In this document: positions 1-12,468 of the stretch, piece by piece
Layout: every line of letters begins with the position of its first letter
Numbering within the stretch: the stretch's first letter is position 1
Program-made: the position numbers and the translations under genes
The notes under the pieces: generated by a model
What the model saw: only the letters and a program-made list of their open reading frames with translations
What the model was told of the DNA's origin: nothing
Databases searched by the model: none
Assembly: GCA_031310005.1 (NCBI GenBank)
Contig: CM062383.1
Span: 930,001-994,000, forward strand
DNA from: Dactylellina haptotyla
Taxonomy: Eukaryota; Ascomycota; Orbiliomycetes; Orbiliales; Orbiliaceae
Reading direction: 5' to 3'
DNA: 64,000 nt

Positions 1-3000
1 CAACCAACACAACCACCACTTCCAATTCTTCAAGATCCAACAAATTGGGCCCCGTAACAATGACTTCTCCAAATCCGGCGCATCTACATTCTATTGTGCT
101 CCCGACGCCTTGGGTTTCATCCCGATCCGGCTCCCAAACTTCCGTTTCTTTAGCCCTCTGACTATCAATATTTATTTTTTTGCCCCTGGTGCCTTGCCGC
201 TTTTCCCAAAGAAAACCAATATTTCCCCTTGTGCCTTACAACGTTCACGAACACTGTTAATTGGTGAGCTAACCTCGGCGCCGAAACACGCCCGCACGAA
301 GGGTCCAAGACAAGACCTCTTTCCGGGATCCGTTAAAATGAGAAAAAGCCGAAACGTCAACGGCGTATTGTATGTATCGCTTCGGCTAGTGCGAAGCCAC
401 TCTTGCCCCCGCCCTCTAGCCTACCGGGCTCAGAGTGGGATGAAATTGTAGCTTGCGCGCCAACACGAACTAGCAGATTGCAGCGCGAGACCGCTGACGG
501 TGACGAGTTGATTTCGGCCCAACACAACTGGGTCATTCACACCACCACCACCATTCATGTCATTCATTCGATGAGCCGTGATCTCCCAGGAATGACAACA
601 TTGGCTAACGGATAACGGCGATAACCACGGCCGCGCGTGTGAAAGTGACAAGTTAGACAGGTCTACAGTGCAATAGAAAAATATTACACGTCTTAAAATA
701 ATAATAAATAAATAAAAATAAATTCGGGAAGGGTACACCAGACGTCAGTGCACTCTATGCCTAACCCATGCGCTCTCATCCACGCTGATACTGCTGCTGG
801 CGACCGAATCGTAAAGTATGTCCCCGTGCCGTCTCCTCAGCGAAGGAATGTATGAATGCTTGGTCGTTCGTCCAAAGGTGGTAAACGAGCCTCCCATGAG
901 CTCGGAGAACGTCACCGATTAGGGCATGTTTCCTTACCCTTCTGTGCGCCCTTGCTTTGATCCCAAACATACACAGGCGTCTGATTGATTCCCCTTTAGC
1001 GCATGACAAACTACCCTTGATAAAGCTGAGGAAAAAAAGGTACATGTACGTCAGATCCAATGGATTGAAATACCCCGCCTCGATCTTGAGATCTTTGAAA
1101 CCAGATGATCTGCGGATATGAATATAGATAGACCTCTGAATCGTATTTTCTTTAATTTTTATTTATTTTTTACGGAGGGGAGGTGAACCCAACAATCTGG
1201 TGATAAGCGCACGGATCACTCGATTTAGAGATGAGTTGCAAGCCTAGCGTATCTGGATATTTCCTTTCAGATCTGAACGATTTCGTCGGCATCTCATGCA
1301 TCATGCAGACTCAGAGTGGCACTATTCATGCATCCCCAAAAGAAAATATCCTGATGGCGAACAGATGCGATGATGATCTCAGCAGCTAGTTATTTTACGC
1401 AGAACTTTTTTTTTTTTTTTTTTTAATTCTTGAACCCCCAAGATATCCTGCTACCGACCTTCGCCGATAAGAAAAATAAAAAAATAGATGTAGTTTCAAA
1501 AGAGATGGAAAGCGAGACAATCGCACCCAATCGTGTAACCCGGAAAGCTACGATTCGAAGGGATCTTTCCCCGCTATCGATCATTTGGATTTTAACCGAT
1601 TGACCTTAACACTAAAAAAACATCACCGATCATTTCCAAATACAGCATAGAGAGCATACTGTTTTCCTATTCGTGATCTTAACCCCGCCGGAGGACCAGC
1701 GATGGGGCCAAATGATTATGCCGTGTTCGAAGGTAACAGCAGATAGCAGCGCTCGGAAAATACCTTGGTATCAAGCTATCGCGTCCTTTGACTAAAAGAT
1801 GCTGAGGATCAGAAAATATCGGAATCGCCCAAAGGAGCCATCCGCTTTCCTTTCTGTGCCGCAAAATAGAAAAGAAAATAAAGAAGATCGATGCCTAGAA
1901 AGCAAATTACAGTTCTCATTGGGAATAACAATAAAATAGTAAAATCTCCATTAGGAAAACCGAGCATCTCCAATGAAGCCATCGTCCGATATCCGCCTCC
2001 TGTGTAACCAGCCACCCCTAAGTGCAAACCAAAATAACAGAAGCCCTACCTACCAACGCATCTTCTCCACCGCTGTACAGCACCCCTCACAGCGGGAAAG
2101 AGCTCACAAAGCCCTCATGACTTGCACAAGCTCCCCGTTAGCCTTAAAGCGGGTACCGATTAGTGTATCGATTACACTAAAAATTTCCTGCTGATTTCCT
2201 TCTTGTTTCTTTTTTTTCTGCTTCGTTTTTCTTGTTTCGTTTTCATGCTTTCTTCACAATCAGACCATTTTTCTTACGTATGTTCACCCGGGTACTCCCG
2301 CCCTTACTCCCCCAAATCGAGTCGACTAGAAAGAGCCGATAACGAAAGGGAGTTAGCTGGTTGTCTGAAGATCGTGTGAGGTAACTGATGCGCCATCCAC
2401 AGGATCATTGATTGATTCATGTATGCAAACTTATGTATGTCTGCGTGGAGTGTAAGAGGGAGAGACAAATAACCGGTCCCGCGGCTAGACGCTATCATTT
2501 TTTTTTAGTTGCTGCGTGGGAAATATGCTGATGGCATCATAGAGATCCACTCAAGCATTTTAGAGGCAAGCTCACACGGGACGGTACGGACGTGAGTAAG
2601 GGAATGTGGGAACAAGGGTGAAACGGAAGGGAAGAGGCAGCGAAATGGAAAGAAACGCAAGGAAAGGAAAACAAGTTCATAATTTTATTATTTTTGTTCG
2701 ATACCCGGGCCAAATCGAATCTTCAATCTTAGATAGAGCTTATGCAAGATGAGGGGTGTTCGATCGGTTCGCTATTATTACTTTGGCAGCTATAGTTTGG
2801 CTTGCAGGGCAAAGGATTGTCAACAACATTTCATCGCCTGGAGGAATAAACAAGCCTCCACATTGTTTTCAACAACATCTTGGAGATCGCCTCCGTGCAG
2901 GCGTCGACGGAGCTATTTAAACCGAGAATGGTGGAGAAAATGAGAGGATCAGAAGCTAAATGCTTTGGCGGCCAATTAAATAATGTTTTTCATGTATACA

Positions 3001-3703
3001 CGGCACCCCAAACATACATTGCACATGCAAATGCGTTCATTTTAAACCTGTAAAGAATAGGGAAATTTTCTTCAATTACCATGTTTTTATAAAAATTTCC
3101 GTAGAAGAATGGAGGTTTCTTTCCCGTATTATGGAACAAAAGTAGAAAAAACTTGTAACTAACGCCTTTGCCTCCCCAAAAGTGAATTGCGCAAAAGTAA
3201 CATAGACTTGGTGTAAGGATAATCAGAACGCCTCCCAAAAGCAAAAAAACTCCTGCTGTAAAGCTATCATCAGAGGTTACTGAAAAACATGAAACGGCGG
3301 CGAATTTGTACATGTACACGCTTTTCAAGAAATTTTAGGTTTCGAGAACCACATGTTACCTGTTGAACCATTGTGGGCTCGAGGCGAAAATGCAAATGCA
3401 AGCCTCCCTGCTTTTTGGCCGCCAAAAGTACATAATAAAAAAAAGATGATGAAAATAAAACGAGAAAACAGGCTGCTAATAGGACATCGCCAAGGGGGTA
3501 TCATCGATATCTTGACAAAAAAAAAAGGATAATATGTACAGTAAAAACAAAGGAAATTTTAGCCGCTGCATATGCCTCGCTATTTGATAGGATATGCAAT
3601 AGATGTTGAGACAAGAATCGATATTATCGATTGTAGAGGAAGCCGGTCGATATAAGCCATGCGAGAGGTGGGGGAACATTGGGTGAGTTTATGGGAATGA
3701 TTG
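1..3703. other. Gene-poor stretch, no gene recognised
   Basis: No reading frame longer than about 113 codons is present, and none has a recognisable domain or a plausible intron chain. The stretch is rich in A/T tracts, including an uninterrupted run of 19 T at 1406-1424. The right end holds the 3' flank of the minus-strand gene that stops at 3704. A spliced gene made of very short exons, or a non-coding RNA, cannot be excluded from sequence alone. Confidence 0.5.
1406..1424. repeat. Poly-T tract (T19)
   Basis: Nineteen consecutive T residues, a simple homopolymer in gene-free DNA. No target-site duplication or element body was seen next to it. Confidence 0.9.
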
Positions 3704-5746
3704 TCAGGGTTTCGGATGTGCCGATAACAATGGCGAGCTTTTGTGACTGTGGTTGTGGTGTTCCATGAATAATCGATATGCTTCTTTCCGTTTAGAATTG
3801 TCGCTGTATTTGTTGGTTGCGATTTCTGAAATGTAGTCCTTTATTGTGGGAAGGAATTTGTTAGCACGTGCCTTTGAGAAGAGTTTCAAGTTGAAAAAAA
3901 GTTGTATGGGTGGCGGGGACATACTTCGGTTTGTTTGAGGTCAGCCTCAGGAATGGTTCTTGTTTTCCATTCCTGAATAACAGGGTTGGTGAAATGGTCG
4001 ATACGGATAATATGTTGCTCGTGTACAAACTTGGCGATTTTGTGTTTCTGATCAACTGAAAGCTTATCATAGTGGTTGGCCCTGGTTCTCTGTTATTCCA
4101 AGGAACGTTGATTAGAAATGCTCTACGTGAATGATATTGTTTGATATGCAAACTCACCTTGGTTGGGGGTTCAGGACCGCCACCGGACCAAATACGAATA
4201 AGCTCTTCGGTTTGTGCTTCGTCAATTGCACGTTTCCGGGCTGTCTTTGAAACTTCGAGCTCCTTCTCTTTCTTAGGAGGGAGGGAGATAAGGCTGGCGT
4301 TTGACTCTCGGCGTTCCATGAATTCTTCTGGTTCTTCGTCGTCTCTGATGGCAATCAAATCACCATCTTTAGTCTTGATGATCTTGACCATTTCTCCCGC
4401 GTTGATGGCATCAAGAAGTAGTATCTTTTGATGTAAGACGACAGTCTTGTTTGAATTCGCATCACTAGACTTTCTAGTTCTTGATGATACTGGGGTTGCA
4501 AGCCGCCTTGCAGGTAGTGGGGGATCGATGTCTACAGAGTGAGATCGAGAGAGACTTCCATTTGATTCAGACGAATGGAAAGGAGATCTAGATTTTCGGG
4601 ACGGTTCAAGTGGATCCATCCTGCCGTCGTCTTCGCGCTTTCTCTTTATTGGTCTCTGATTTAGTTCCTTAGCTTGATGAGAACACTCGGGGCTGTATGA
4701 TTCTGTCCGAGATCTCACGTCCGAAGCTGGAACCTGTCGGATTGGAGTGAATCGTTGGGGAAAGTTGACTGGAGTAGCTTGGGAAGGTGAAGATCCCGTT
4801 AGATTAGAAGCAGGAAATGGGTTTCTGAATGTTACAGGTGGCGGAGGGGACATGCTGGTGTCTCGCATAGCCTCGGCCGTCGGTTCCTGCGATACAGCTC
4901 GGGGTACGAGTAACGACTCAGCGTAGACTTCAGAGACAAAAGATGAACCGTTCATATTGGCAGGATGTCGAAGATATGATTTTTCGCTCTGCATGGGGGC
5001 CCAGGCAGTGGTGAATGAAGGCGTGAAGGTGAAAGATGTGGGCAATAAAGGAGCAGGGAGCAGGTGGAAGTGCTCCGAGTCCTCGTGTTTGTTTAACGCT
5101 GGTCCTATCAATCGGTTTGGCTTTCTCCAGTCTGCAGCTTCGATATACCCTCCAAACTTCGGCTCGATCACACAACTGACAGTGTTGTCCATCATATCAG
5201 TATCTTCTTCTTCTCGTTTGATACGTTCACAACCTGGATTCCATGGCGGGCTCAGGAAGGGCTCATTGAACACCGCAGCTATCCTGACTTGCGGCTTGAT
5301 GAAGTCTGGCCAGAGTTCTGGCAGGATAAGCCCTCCTGTCCTATCGTTTTTGATTTGTATGTAATCTAGAGCGTCCTCTAGTGTAAGCTGGCACGAACTT
5401 GGATTGTTCCGCAGATATATTTCGTATAATGTTTGTATTAATCGCTAGTCGGAAAGATGCGTCAGTCAGAAGGTTCCACGACTACTAAAGCAAACGAGAC
5501 AATAGAACACCGGTATATTCGGGCAATTGGTCGATGAGGGGTCACCAGTGGGCTTGGTGGTATTATATAGGGAGTCCTTACATTCCAAGTTGTGACTCTG
5601 TTAAACGGTATATCCAATGTGACCGTATCCGGCGCCAGCCTAACCAGAATCGTTGTGTTCTCGGTTACGTTGACACCGTGAGATAAGTTCACAGGATCGC
5701 GATGCGCTAAGACATTATTACTGCTGTATGCTGTCTTGGTGGACAT
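3704..5746 (-). CDS. Uncharacterised nuclear-type protein, possible N-terminal ubiquitin-like fold
   Basis: My model has four exons read on the minus strand: 5746-5582, 5444-4158, 4089-3925 and 3838-3704, all phase 0, giving 583 residues. The first two donors are GTAAGG and GTGAGT. The last intron has a good TGCTAAC branch point but a weak AAAG acceptor, so the final 44 residues are the least certain part. Residues of about 30-100 (ILVRLAPDTVTLDIPFNRV, then GGLILPELWPDFIKP) recall the ubiquitin-like domain at the end of many fungal proteins, where an 'I-L-P-x-x-W' segment is typical; this is an inference. The middle is Ser/Pro-rich and disordered, with a basic RPIKRKRE patch that could be a nuclear localisation signal, followed by a charged helical C-terminal half. 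No DNA-binding or catalytic motif was recognised. Function unknown. Confidence 0.72.
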
Positions 5747-8700
5747 TTTCGCCCCAGCTGCTGAGATAATTCTCCCAGCCAGGCGCTACCTGTTTCCGTC
5801 GTCTTTCTTGCTTTAGTTGTTTCTCAATGTTCCTGGCGGGGTTGTCTTATGTTTTTTTCTGTCTCGGGACGCAAAAATCTTGTGTTGGGAGCTTAATTTT
5901 CGATACGCAGAGACACGGAGAGAAGGATAACAGCGCGGAAGACTACTGTCGGATTCGAAACAAAAGGCAGAAAACGGTGTTAATATGTAAGTTGAATACG
6001 TTGAGCGTCGAGACAGTGTATTATTTTGTGAGCTGTGTGGCGTTGGTTATGCAAGCTACAAGTGTCGGTATGTACTGTAGAAATGCGGATCGTGGTGTCT
6101 GATAGGATGCTCTGCAGATATAAAATCCAGTGGTCTGGTAAAGAAAAATAAATTCCAAACGAGCTGCAGCGTCGAAGAATGAAGGTGAGGAGGGTCCCTT
6201 ATTTAGCTGTTGGTTAGAAAAAATAAATTTGTGTGTCTGGGGATCGTTTTATGGTTCGCAACAGGTGTGGGTGAACCTATCCGGCGGGCTGGTTAGGTGT
6301 GCCTGGGGAGTGAAGCGATGCGAGATAATGTGAAATTCGAAAGATCTCCGAGTCCTCAGTTGGAAAAACAAATATCCAACAGACAAGGAAAAAAAAGAAA
6401 AGGACGTCTTTGAAAGAAGAAAAGGGAACAGAAGAAATCGAAGCCTCGATGGACGTGGGTTTATGTCAGGATTGGCGAACGGAATCAATGGAAGGCGCCC
6501 CGTTTATGGGATGAGGAGTCGATCAAAAAAAGGATATTGAGAACACAAGGAAGATTTCGGCGTCCGCTCCTTGGAGGAGGAAGGGTGGTTTGTCGATCCA
6601 AAGCACAAATGAACTGCCAGTGCCCATGCCAGTCCCGGTACAGTCCTGGGGGGCAAAATCGCTTGGGGGTTAAAGCCACACCCTCCAGGAGGGTTGTGAA
6701 GAAAAACAAAAAAAGGCAAGGAATTAAAGTTGAGTTTTATGCACAGTCCATAAAAAAGCCTTGTTATAGATGCCCGCGCTTGTTGCTGCTTGTCTGGGTA
6801 TACGAAGAAACCAGATTGGCGGCGGAGGGAGAGCTGAGGGGTTTCGCCCGGCAATGACGATGATTGAGTTAATCTCTTCGAGAACTGGGAACTGGGGTAG
6901 ACGAAGAAGCCCTTTGTCACAGTTTGCGAAGAAGAAAGAAGAAAACCCTAAACCGAGAAAAAGGAACGAAAGCCACTTCTGATGTTGATTATTCCAATCG
7001 TTTGAGAGGAGAGGCGTAGAGGTACAGATAAAGAGAGAGAGGTTGGCTTGCCCAGCTGATTCTTTACCAATGACAATGGCGGCGACAAGGAATGCGGTGC
7101 AAAGATGTCTCTCCAGCAGGGAAACGCAACCAAAAAAGTCCAAAAAGAAACAGGGTAACGTAGGCCGCAAACTTTTCTTGATTTTCGTACTGATTAGCTG
7201 TGCATGATTGCTGTCGACTGTGGCATGCCTATATCCTTCCCTTCCTCTCACTTTCCTTCGTGTGGCAGGCAACTCAGGAGGAGTAGTGATCGTCAGACTG
7301 GCTGTTCGACAAATAGTCCGAACCACGTTTTGTTGATGTTGGTTGCTCGTTGTGGCCGAAGTATCTGCAGCCTGTTGTGGGAACGAGCAAACGAGCAAAA
7401 ATATTACTGAGTGCGTGTGTCTCCTGCCCAGGACTCCGAACCGTGCTCTTGGAATATAGACGTGACGGGCTCCCTCAAGGCGACTCTCGAAGATCGTGTG
7501 CGATCGTTGGGACGTATCGATATGGCACCAAAATCGCGTTATAGGTTCTGTTGATTGCTATAGCGAATGTTATTACAAGGTTAAGGGTCTCCAGATCGCA
7601 GAAACCGGTGAGTTAATTCGAATTCACCAACAGCCCACGGGCTTGATTGTTTAGTTTTTCTTGCTTTGCTTTTAAGTTTTGATTTTCTCCACTTTAAGAC
7701 TGTAATATCCAATTACACGACGGTACGATTCGGTTGCAAACCGCTCCAACCTTAACCGTTTTGTTGCTTGACTTTAGATTTGGTCCGTGAAAAGCCAGCA
7801 ACGAGTGGGCGCAAAACGGTTCGCGTGTGTGCATTATTTGCTTTTCCGCGATGCAGTTTCCTCTTTCTTTCCCCCGACTGGTCCCTTTCAGATATGGAGG
7901 GTATGATCCCCTGAGGCGAAAGGGGTGGGGAACTATCCTCCCGGTATATTCCTGAGTACTGATTGTTGGTGTGCCCTTATCCTTTTCGGAGAACGGTAAC
8001 AACCCAAAAGCCTTGGCCGTGCCGGCTCTTCGCTTCATTCCCACTAAAGGGCTTCTTCCCTCGCAGCCAAATGTCTCCAGCAGAGTGCGCTAAGTGGATC
8101 AGGCGGTTTAGATCGCCGAACTATCTTGTTCAACGGATCATCTAACCATTCAGTGTCGAGCAAAAGCCCTTCGGATATGGTGTGGGAATATGTTTACAAC
8201 GGTTTCCTGACCATGGACAAAAGTTGGACCGTCAGGCGGATTTAACGGTGTCGTTCGAGGGAGGAGGAGGGGGGTGTGCGGTGAGATCTCATTCGCTGGA
8301 AGAGGGCACCAAGAGCGCGCTATCCTCCATCAGGAACCTTCGTGCATGAAGCAAGATCTGAGGAAGCCAGCTTAGATCGAATATCCCTTCCCGTTTCTCT
8401 CAGCAATGCCAAGTGCCGTTCAAAAGAGGGTGAGGAGGGTGGAAGAGAATTGGTATTCCCATTTTGTTGCTGTTGTGCATTCGGGGGCCAGCAGCATAAT
8501 TTCACTCTGCGGCAGGGTCAAGGGAAGGGGTCACAAAACAGCAATTTTAACAGACACGATCGGAGCGATGGCTTGCGGAAAAGTTCGGTCAGACATATCT
8601 GCCAATCACTTGCCCTGTATCACCCATGTTTCGTTTCCTCGCGGGAAAACACGAAATCCCGTTTGGGAATCGTGGGCAGTACCAAAGAGGAATCTTTGCA

Positions 8701-9688
8701 GATCACGTCCACTTCAAGCTCACCCGTTGATTCCCAAAGTGGATTTATCGGGAGGCTGCCAACTTCCCACAACTTGCTGCTGCAGAGGAATGCAATGAAT
8801 ATCACATTCAACCGGCCTCCGAGTGAAAGCGCATCGATGCTGGAGCTCTAATTGCATCGACAAGCTCAACAGTTTAGTAGCGGCGAAGGCTTCAAATGCG
8901 GTTTGCCACCTGTCGCCACCGGCAGCCCCGTGCTTCACCATCGCCAGTTCTGCTTGTGGTGGTACGCGCCTCGCATTCCATTAAACTCAAAGAGATCGTG
9001 TGGCTGATGGGCTGAGGGCAGAAACGCCCAGGGCAAGTTCCGGGTGGGCACCAGGGCGTCACACATTGCCTTTTGGCTTGATACTACCCTTTCTACGTAA
9101 GCTCATGTATTGATCAGTCGATTTTTCTAAATTGAGGATATCAGGTTACTTGCTCGGTCGGTCGCTCGGTTGCTCGCACTGGTGGCCATGGCCAACGATG
9201 CGGGAGGGAACAGTTACTTGTTTCGCCTCGTGACGGAAGGCAGTTCCCAGAGGCGGATGCCACTTAGTCTGTCGTAATTCTCCTCGTTAAAAGCTGAAAC
9301 GTATCTTGGATCGAGGATCATTAACAAATCCAGTCATAGCGTGAAGCCCACTCGGATCGGGTTGATTGAGTGTAAGCCTTCGATACAGAGGACCTTTTCT
9401 CCCCAATTTTTAATGGGTATTGAGATCAGGGCAAGCTTTTGCTCCACACTCCGAATGATCTTCAAACCCGAACATGCCCGGTTTTGAGGAAGAACTTCCT
9501 TGCTTCGTCGCCTGCTGACAACCTTTTGGCCTTTACGCCTTTTCCCTTGCACGAATATCTTGACATTACAAGGCGTATTAAGCTTCCAGTCGGCCGGTTC
9601 ATTAGTCGGATCCTGGTGATTATCCGTTCCCGCGTAAAAAGACTTTTTGGATTCGAGGGTCCTTCTTATTTCGTGATGTTATTGCCAT

Positions 9689-9689
<1 letters not shown>

Positions 9690-9719
<30 letters not shown>
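9690..9719. repeat. (CA)15 microsatellite
   Basis: Fifteen perfect CA units in intergenic DNA. The length suggests that it is polymorphic between isolates. Confidence 0.95.
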
Positions 9720-9721
<2 letters not shown>

Positions 9722-12001
9722 CTAAACTGTTTTCGCTTTGCCTTTCGGATTAGAATTAAATAGGCTCTTCTGATTAATTAATTAACGTTATTTTGCGGAA
9801 GAAACAAGCAAATGGTAACCAAGCGAGCAATCGGTTAGCGTCGCAGAATGTTGCCCGATTTGTAAATTCACTGAAGGGAGATTAGATCGCAAGGTTCCCA
9901 CACACAACAATTAGAGCCATTTCGACCGCTGGGCAGACCCACTTTGAAACGAATCCGTGGATGTTAATGGGCAGACCGCACCCATACCCACCAGAAGTTA
10001 TGAAGTTATCGATTGTGACAGCACCGTTCCTTGGCCTATGATGAAGGTGGCGGCCGTCTGAGATGAGGAAAGAACCGTGGTGATCAACGGTTCGCACGGT
10101 TACAGAGAAGCTTAACTAACCTCCGCGCAACCGCTTCATGAGAAGTTGCAAGTGGAAGGGCCCTGCGTAATGCTTCTGTCGCCCCGTTTCAGCCTCATTT
10201 GGACCCTGACATTGGGGACAGGACAAGAGTTCTAACGGTCTCCTCATCACGTTTTTCGCGAGATCAGCAGAAGGTCGGTATGCATTTGGTGTCTCCGATC
10301 TGTATACCCTCTGCTAATGTTCGTTCGGATCGGAGACGTTTCATTGGCGCAGATGCCAGATTCCGTGGGAGGGGACAGGGCCCATGGCAAGATGCGAAAC
10401 CTGTTCAATACTTTCTGGCTCCATCCCATTCGCTTCCCCTTGCTGCTGCTTCAACTGAGGGGTCGTTCATATTTGTGAGCTATCGGCCGTAATATATTAG
10501 AAAACAAAAACAATAGCGCCTCCCCGTGGCTGCAATTATCGAGTAGGCACCGTGCAAAGCGGAGCACGATGAAATCATTCCTTTGAGTTTCTCTGAGTCC
10601 CTGCCGTCCGCTATCCTTGGGCTCGGGATTGGGTGGACGCCACACTCTAACCCAGGGAACGCCGCCCGAAACGGTAACCGTTCGCTATACGCACCCGGCA
10701 CTAGAGCGGATCGGGAAGGGCGGGCTATACGCCGCCTTGAAACAGCATTTCTTAGCGACTGAGGGCAGGACGGCAGCCGGGGTATATTAGGCTCTCCCCA
10801 ATGAAACCTGCGCGTCCGGGAGTTTGGTTCGTTAAGATTAAGGAGGCTATAATTGTGGCTTGTTAAGTGTGGATGGGTTCCCTTCCAGCGGTTCGCTCGA
10901 TGTCATCGCTCCTGTTCAGCTGGAATGAGGCGCAGCCCACCACAGAAATGTGTTGCCTGATCTTATCACCGATAAGCGACTGAAAAATCAATCAATCACA
11001 GCAACCATCTCGCCCAGGACAACGTCCCTCTCCAACGTCCGGAACCCTGCCCGACCTCCACCTCCGACTTGCACCTGAGACGTCGACGGTCTCGAATCCG
11101 CGAATTGAACCCGTCAACTCGGAAACCCGGTTTTCTTTTTTCTTTCTTTATTTCGACGCCAAAAATACAATCAGGGCGAATCAGGAGCCTCGCCGTTCGC
11201 ATATCTACCATTCATTTGTCCTCAGATTACTCTGATTGCCCCCCATTGCAACATGCAGATTTCAGAAGAAACAAAGGTTCGCCTCCCTGGTATTATTTAA
11301 TTATTGCTGCCACTATATTATTTTATGTCCGCTTGCTCTTGCTCTTGCATATCTGCAGGAAAGTCAGCTTTGCGCCTTGTTTCCCCAACCAGCATTGCCC
11401 TTGATCAGTTGAATCACATTCGCATACGCCGTGATGCGAAAGAAAAAGCCATTTCACCCTTCCCCCAATAACTAGCATGTCTTAAGCTAATTGCTTGTAC
11501 GGGTGGCCTGATCACAGGAGCGAATAACTCGCATTATCGACATCTCGAGGGTCGTTGTCCATTAGTAGGTGCCTGCTATAGGTTCTGCATCCGCGGCACC
11601 GGATTCGCGTCTCCGCACAGCAACAGAGAAAAAGAAGACAAAAAAGCCATCTCAAGCCATTTGCCAGATCCCTGGGATGATTGCAGCTGCTGACATGTTT
11701 CGACACCTCATCGTTCTCCGATTAGTGGTTATCTCCCCCTCATCCTCTATATCGGATACACCCAGAGTGAACCGAAACCCTCAATTATCAGGTATGCTAT
11801 AACCCAGGGCGTTTTGTCTATTGACTCCCGGCGGACGGTGACTTACAAAGCTCCGAGGACCTAGGCTCTTGACTCCGCTTGCCTAAACGACCGAAAGCCA
11901 TCTCCTCACATTTCCTTCTCCTCGGTATTTGGAATGCCTGTTATTGCGATGGGGGGATATACAACTGTGTCAGTTTATGCAGGCAATCGGTCCGATGGAT
12001 G

Positions 12002-12033
12002 AACCTGCGGATCGTATAACCTGCGGATCGTAT
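12002..12033. repeat. Exact 16-bp tandem duplication
   Basis: The unit AACCTGCGGATCGTAT occurs twice head to tail (12002-12017 and 12018-12033) about 440 bp upstream of the AspRS start. It may be a replication-slippage product or a duplicated protein-binding site; nothing further supports either. Confidence 0.85.
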
Positions 12034-12468
12034 CTGCCATAATACCAGGGGCTAGTATCCTGCGAATATATAATGCCATCACGTGCCCACCTCCAGCTCT
12101 CAAGCTCCAATGTTTTTCTTGGCTTGGAGCTTCGAGCAAACGACCTTACTGTAAATATTATTGTACCATAGATCTATCGAAAAGCATTTACTCTATTTCC
12201 AACTCCACCCAAAAGAGCCCAGCCTGACGGTGCTCTATCGAAGAGTATAATTAAAACTGAAGATTATAAAATATCCGTTTTCATGTGACGTAGAAGCGAT
12301 TGTAGCCGCTAAGCGCGAATTTCGAAGTCCGCATTTTGTAGTCATCCAATTTTTGACTCACCAAACTATTGCTCAACACATTCGTTTCGACATCGCCCCT
12401 CCACCCGCATCTTCCATCAGAAAGTTTTGCATCTTCACCAATTGACCAATATTAGAGTCGCCCTAACA

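Larger units (their letters stand above)
5747..12468. other. 6.7-kb gene-free interval between two divergent genes
   Basis: This gap separates the minus-strand gene starting at 5746 from the plus-strand AspRS gene starting at 12469, so it holds both promoters. Many frames of 60-220 codons occur on both strands but they overlap, have biased low-complexity composition and match no family I know. The longest (minus 7398-6724 and plus 8342-8851) lack convincing splice signals. The interval carries a (CA)15 microsatellite and one exact 16-bp tandem duplication near the right end. Long leader exons or a long non-coding RNA are possible but not demonstrable here. Confidence 0.5.

Noticed and set aside
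6724-7398. Minus-strand open frame of 224 codons
   Set aside because: Composition is erratic, there is no domain or signal, and several equally long frames overlap it on both strands. More likely chance openness or leader DNA.
8342-8851. Plus-strand open frame of 169 codons
   Set aside because: Cys-run and low-complexity composition, with another frame overlapping on the same strand and no family resemblance.
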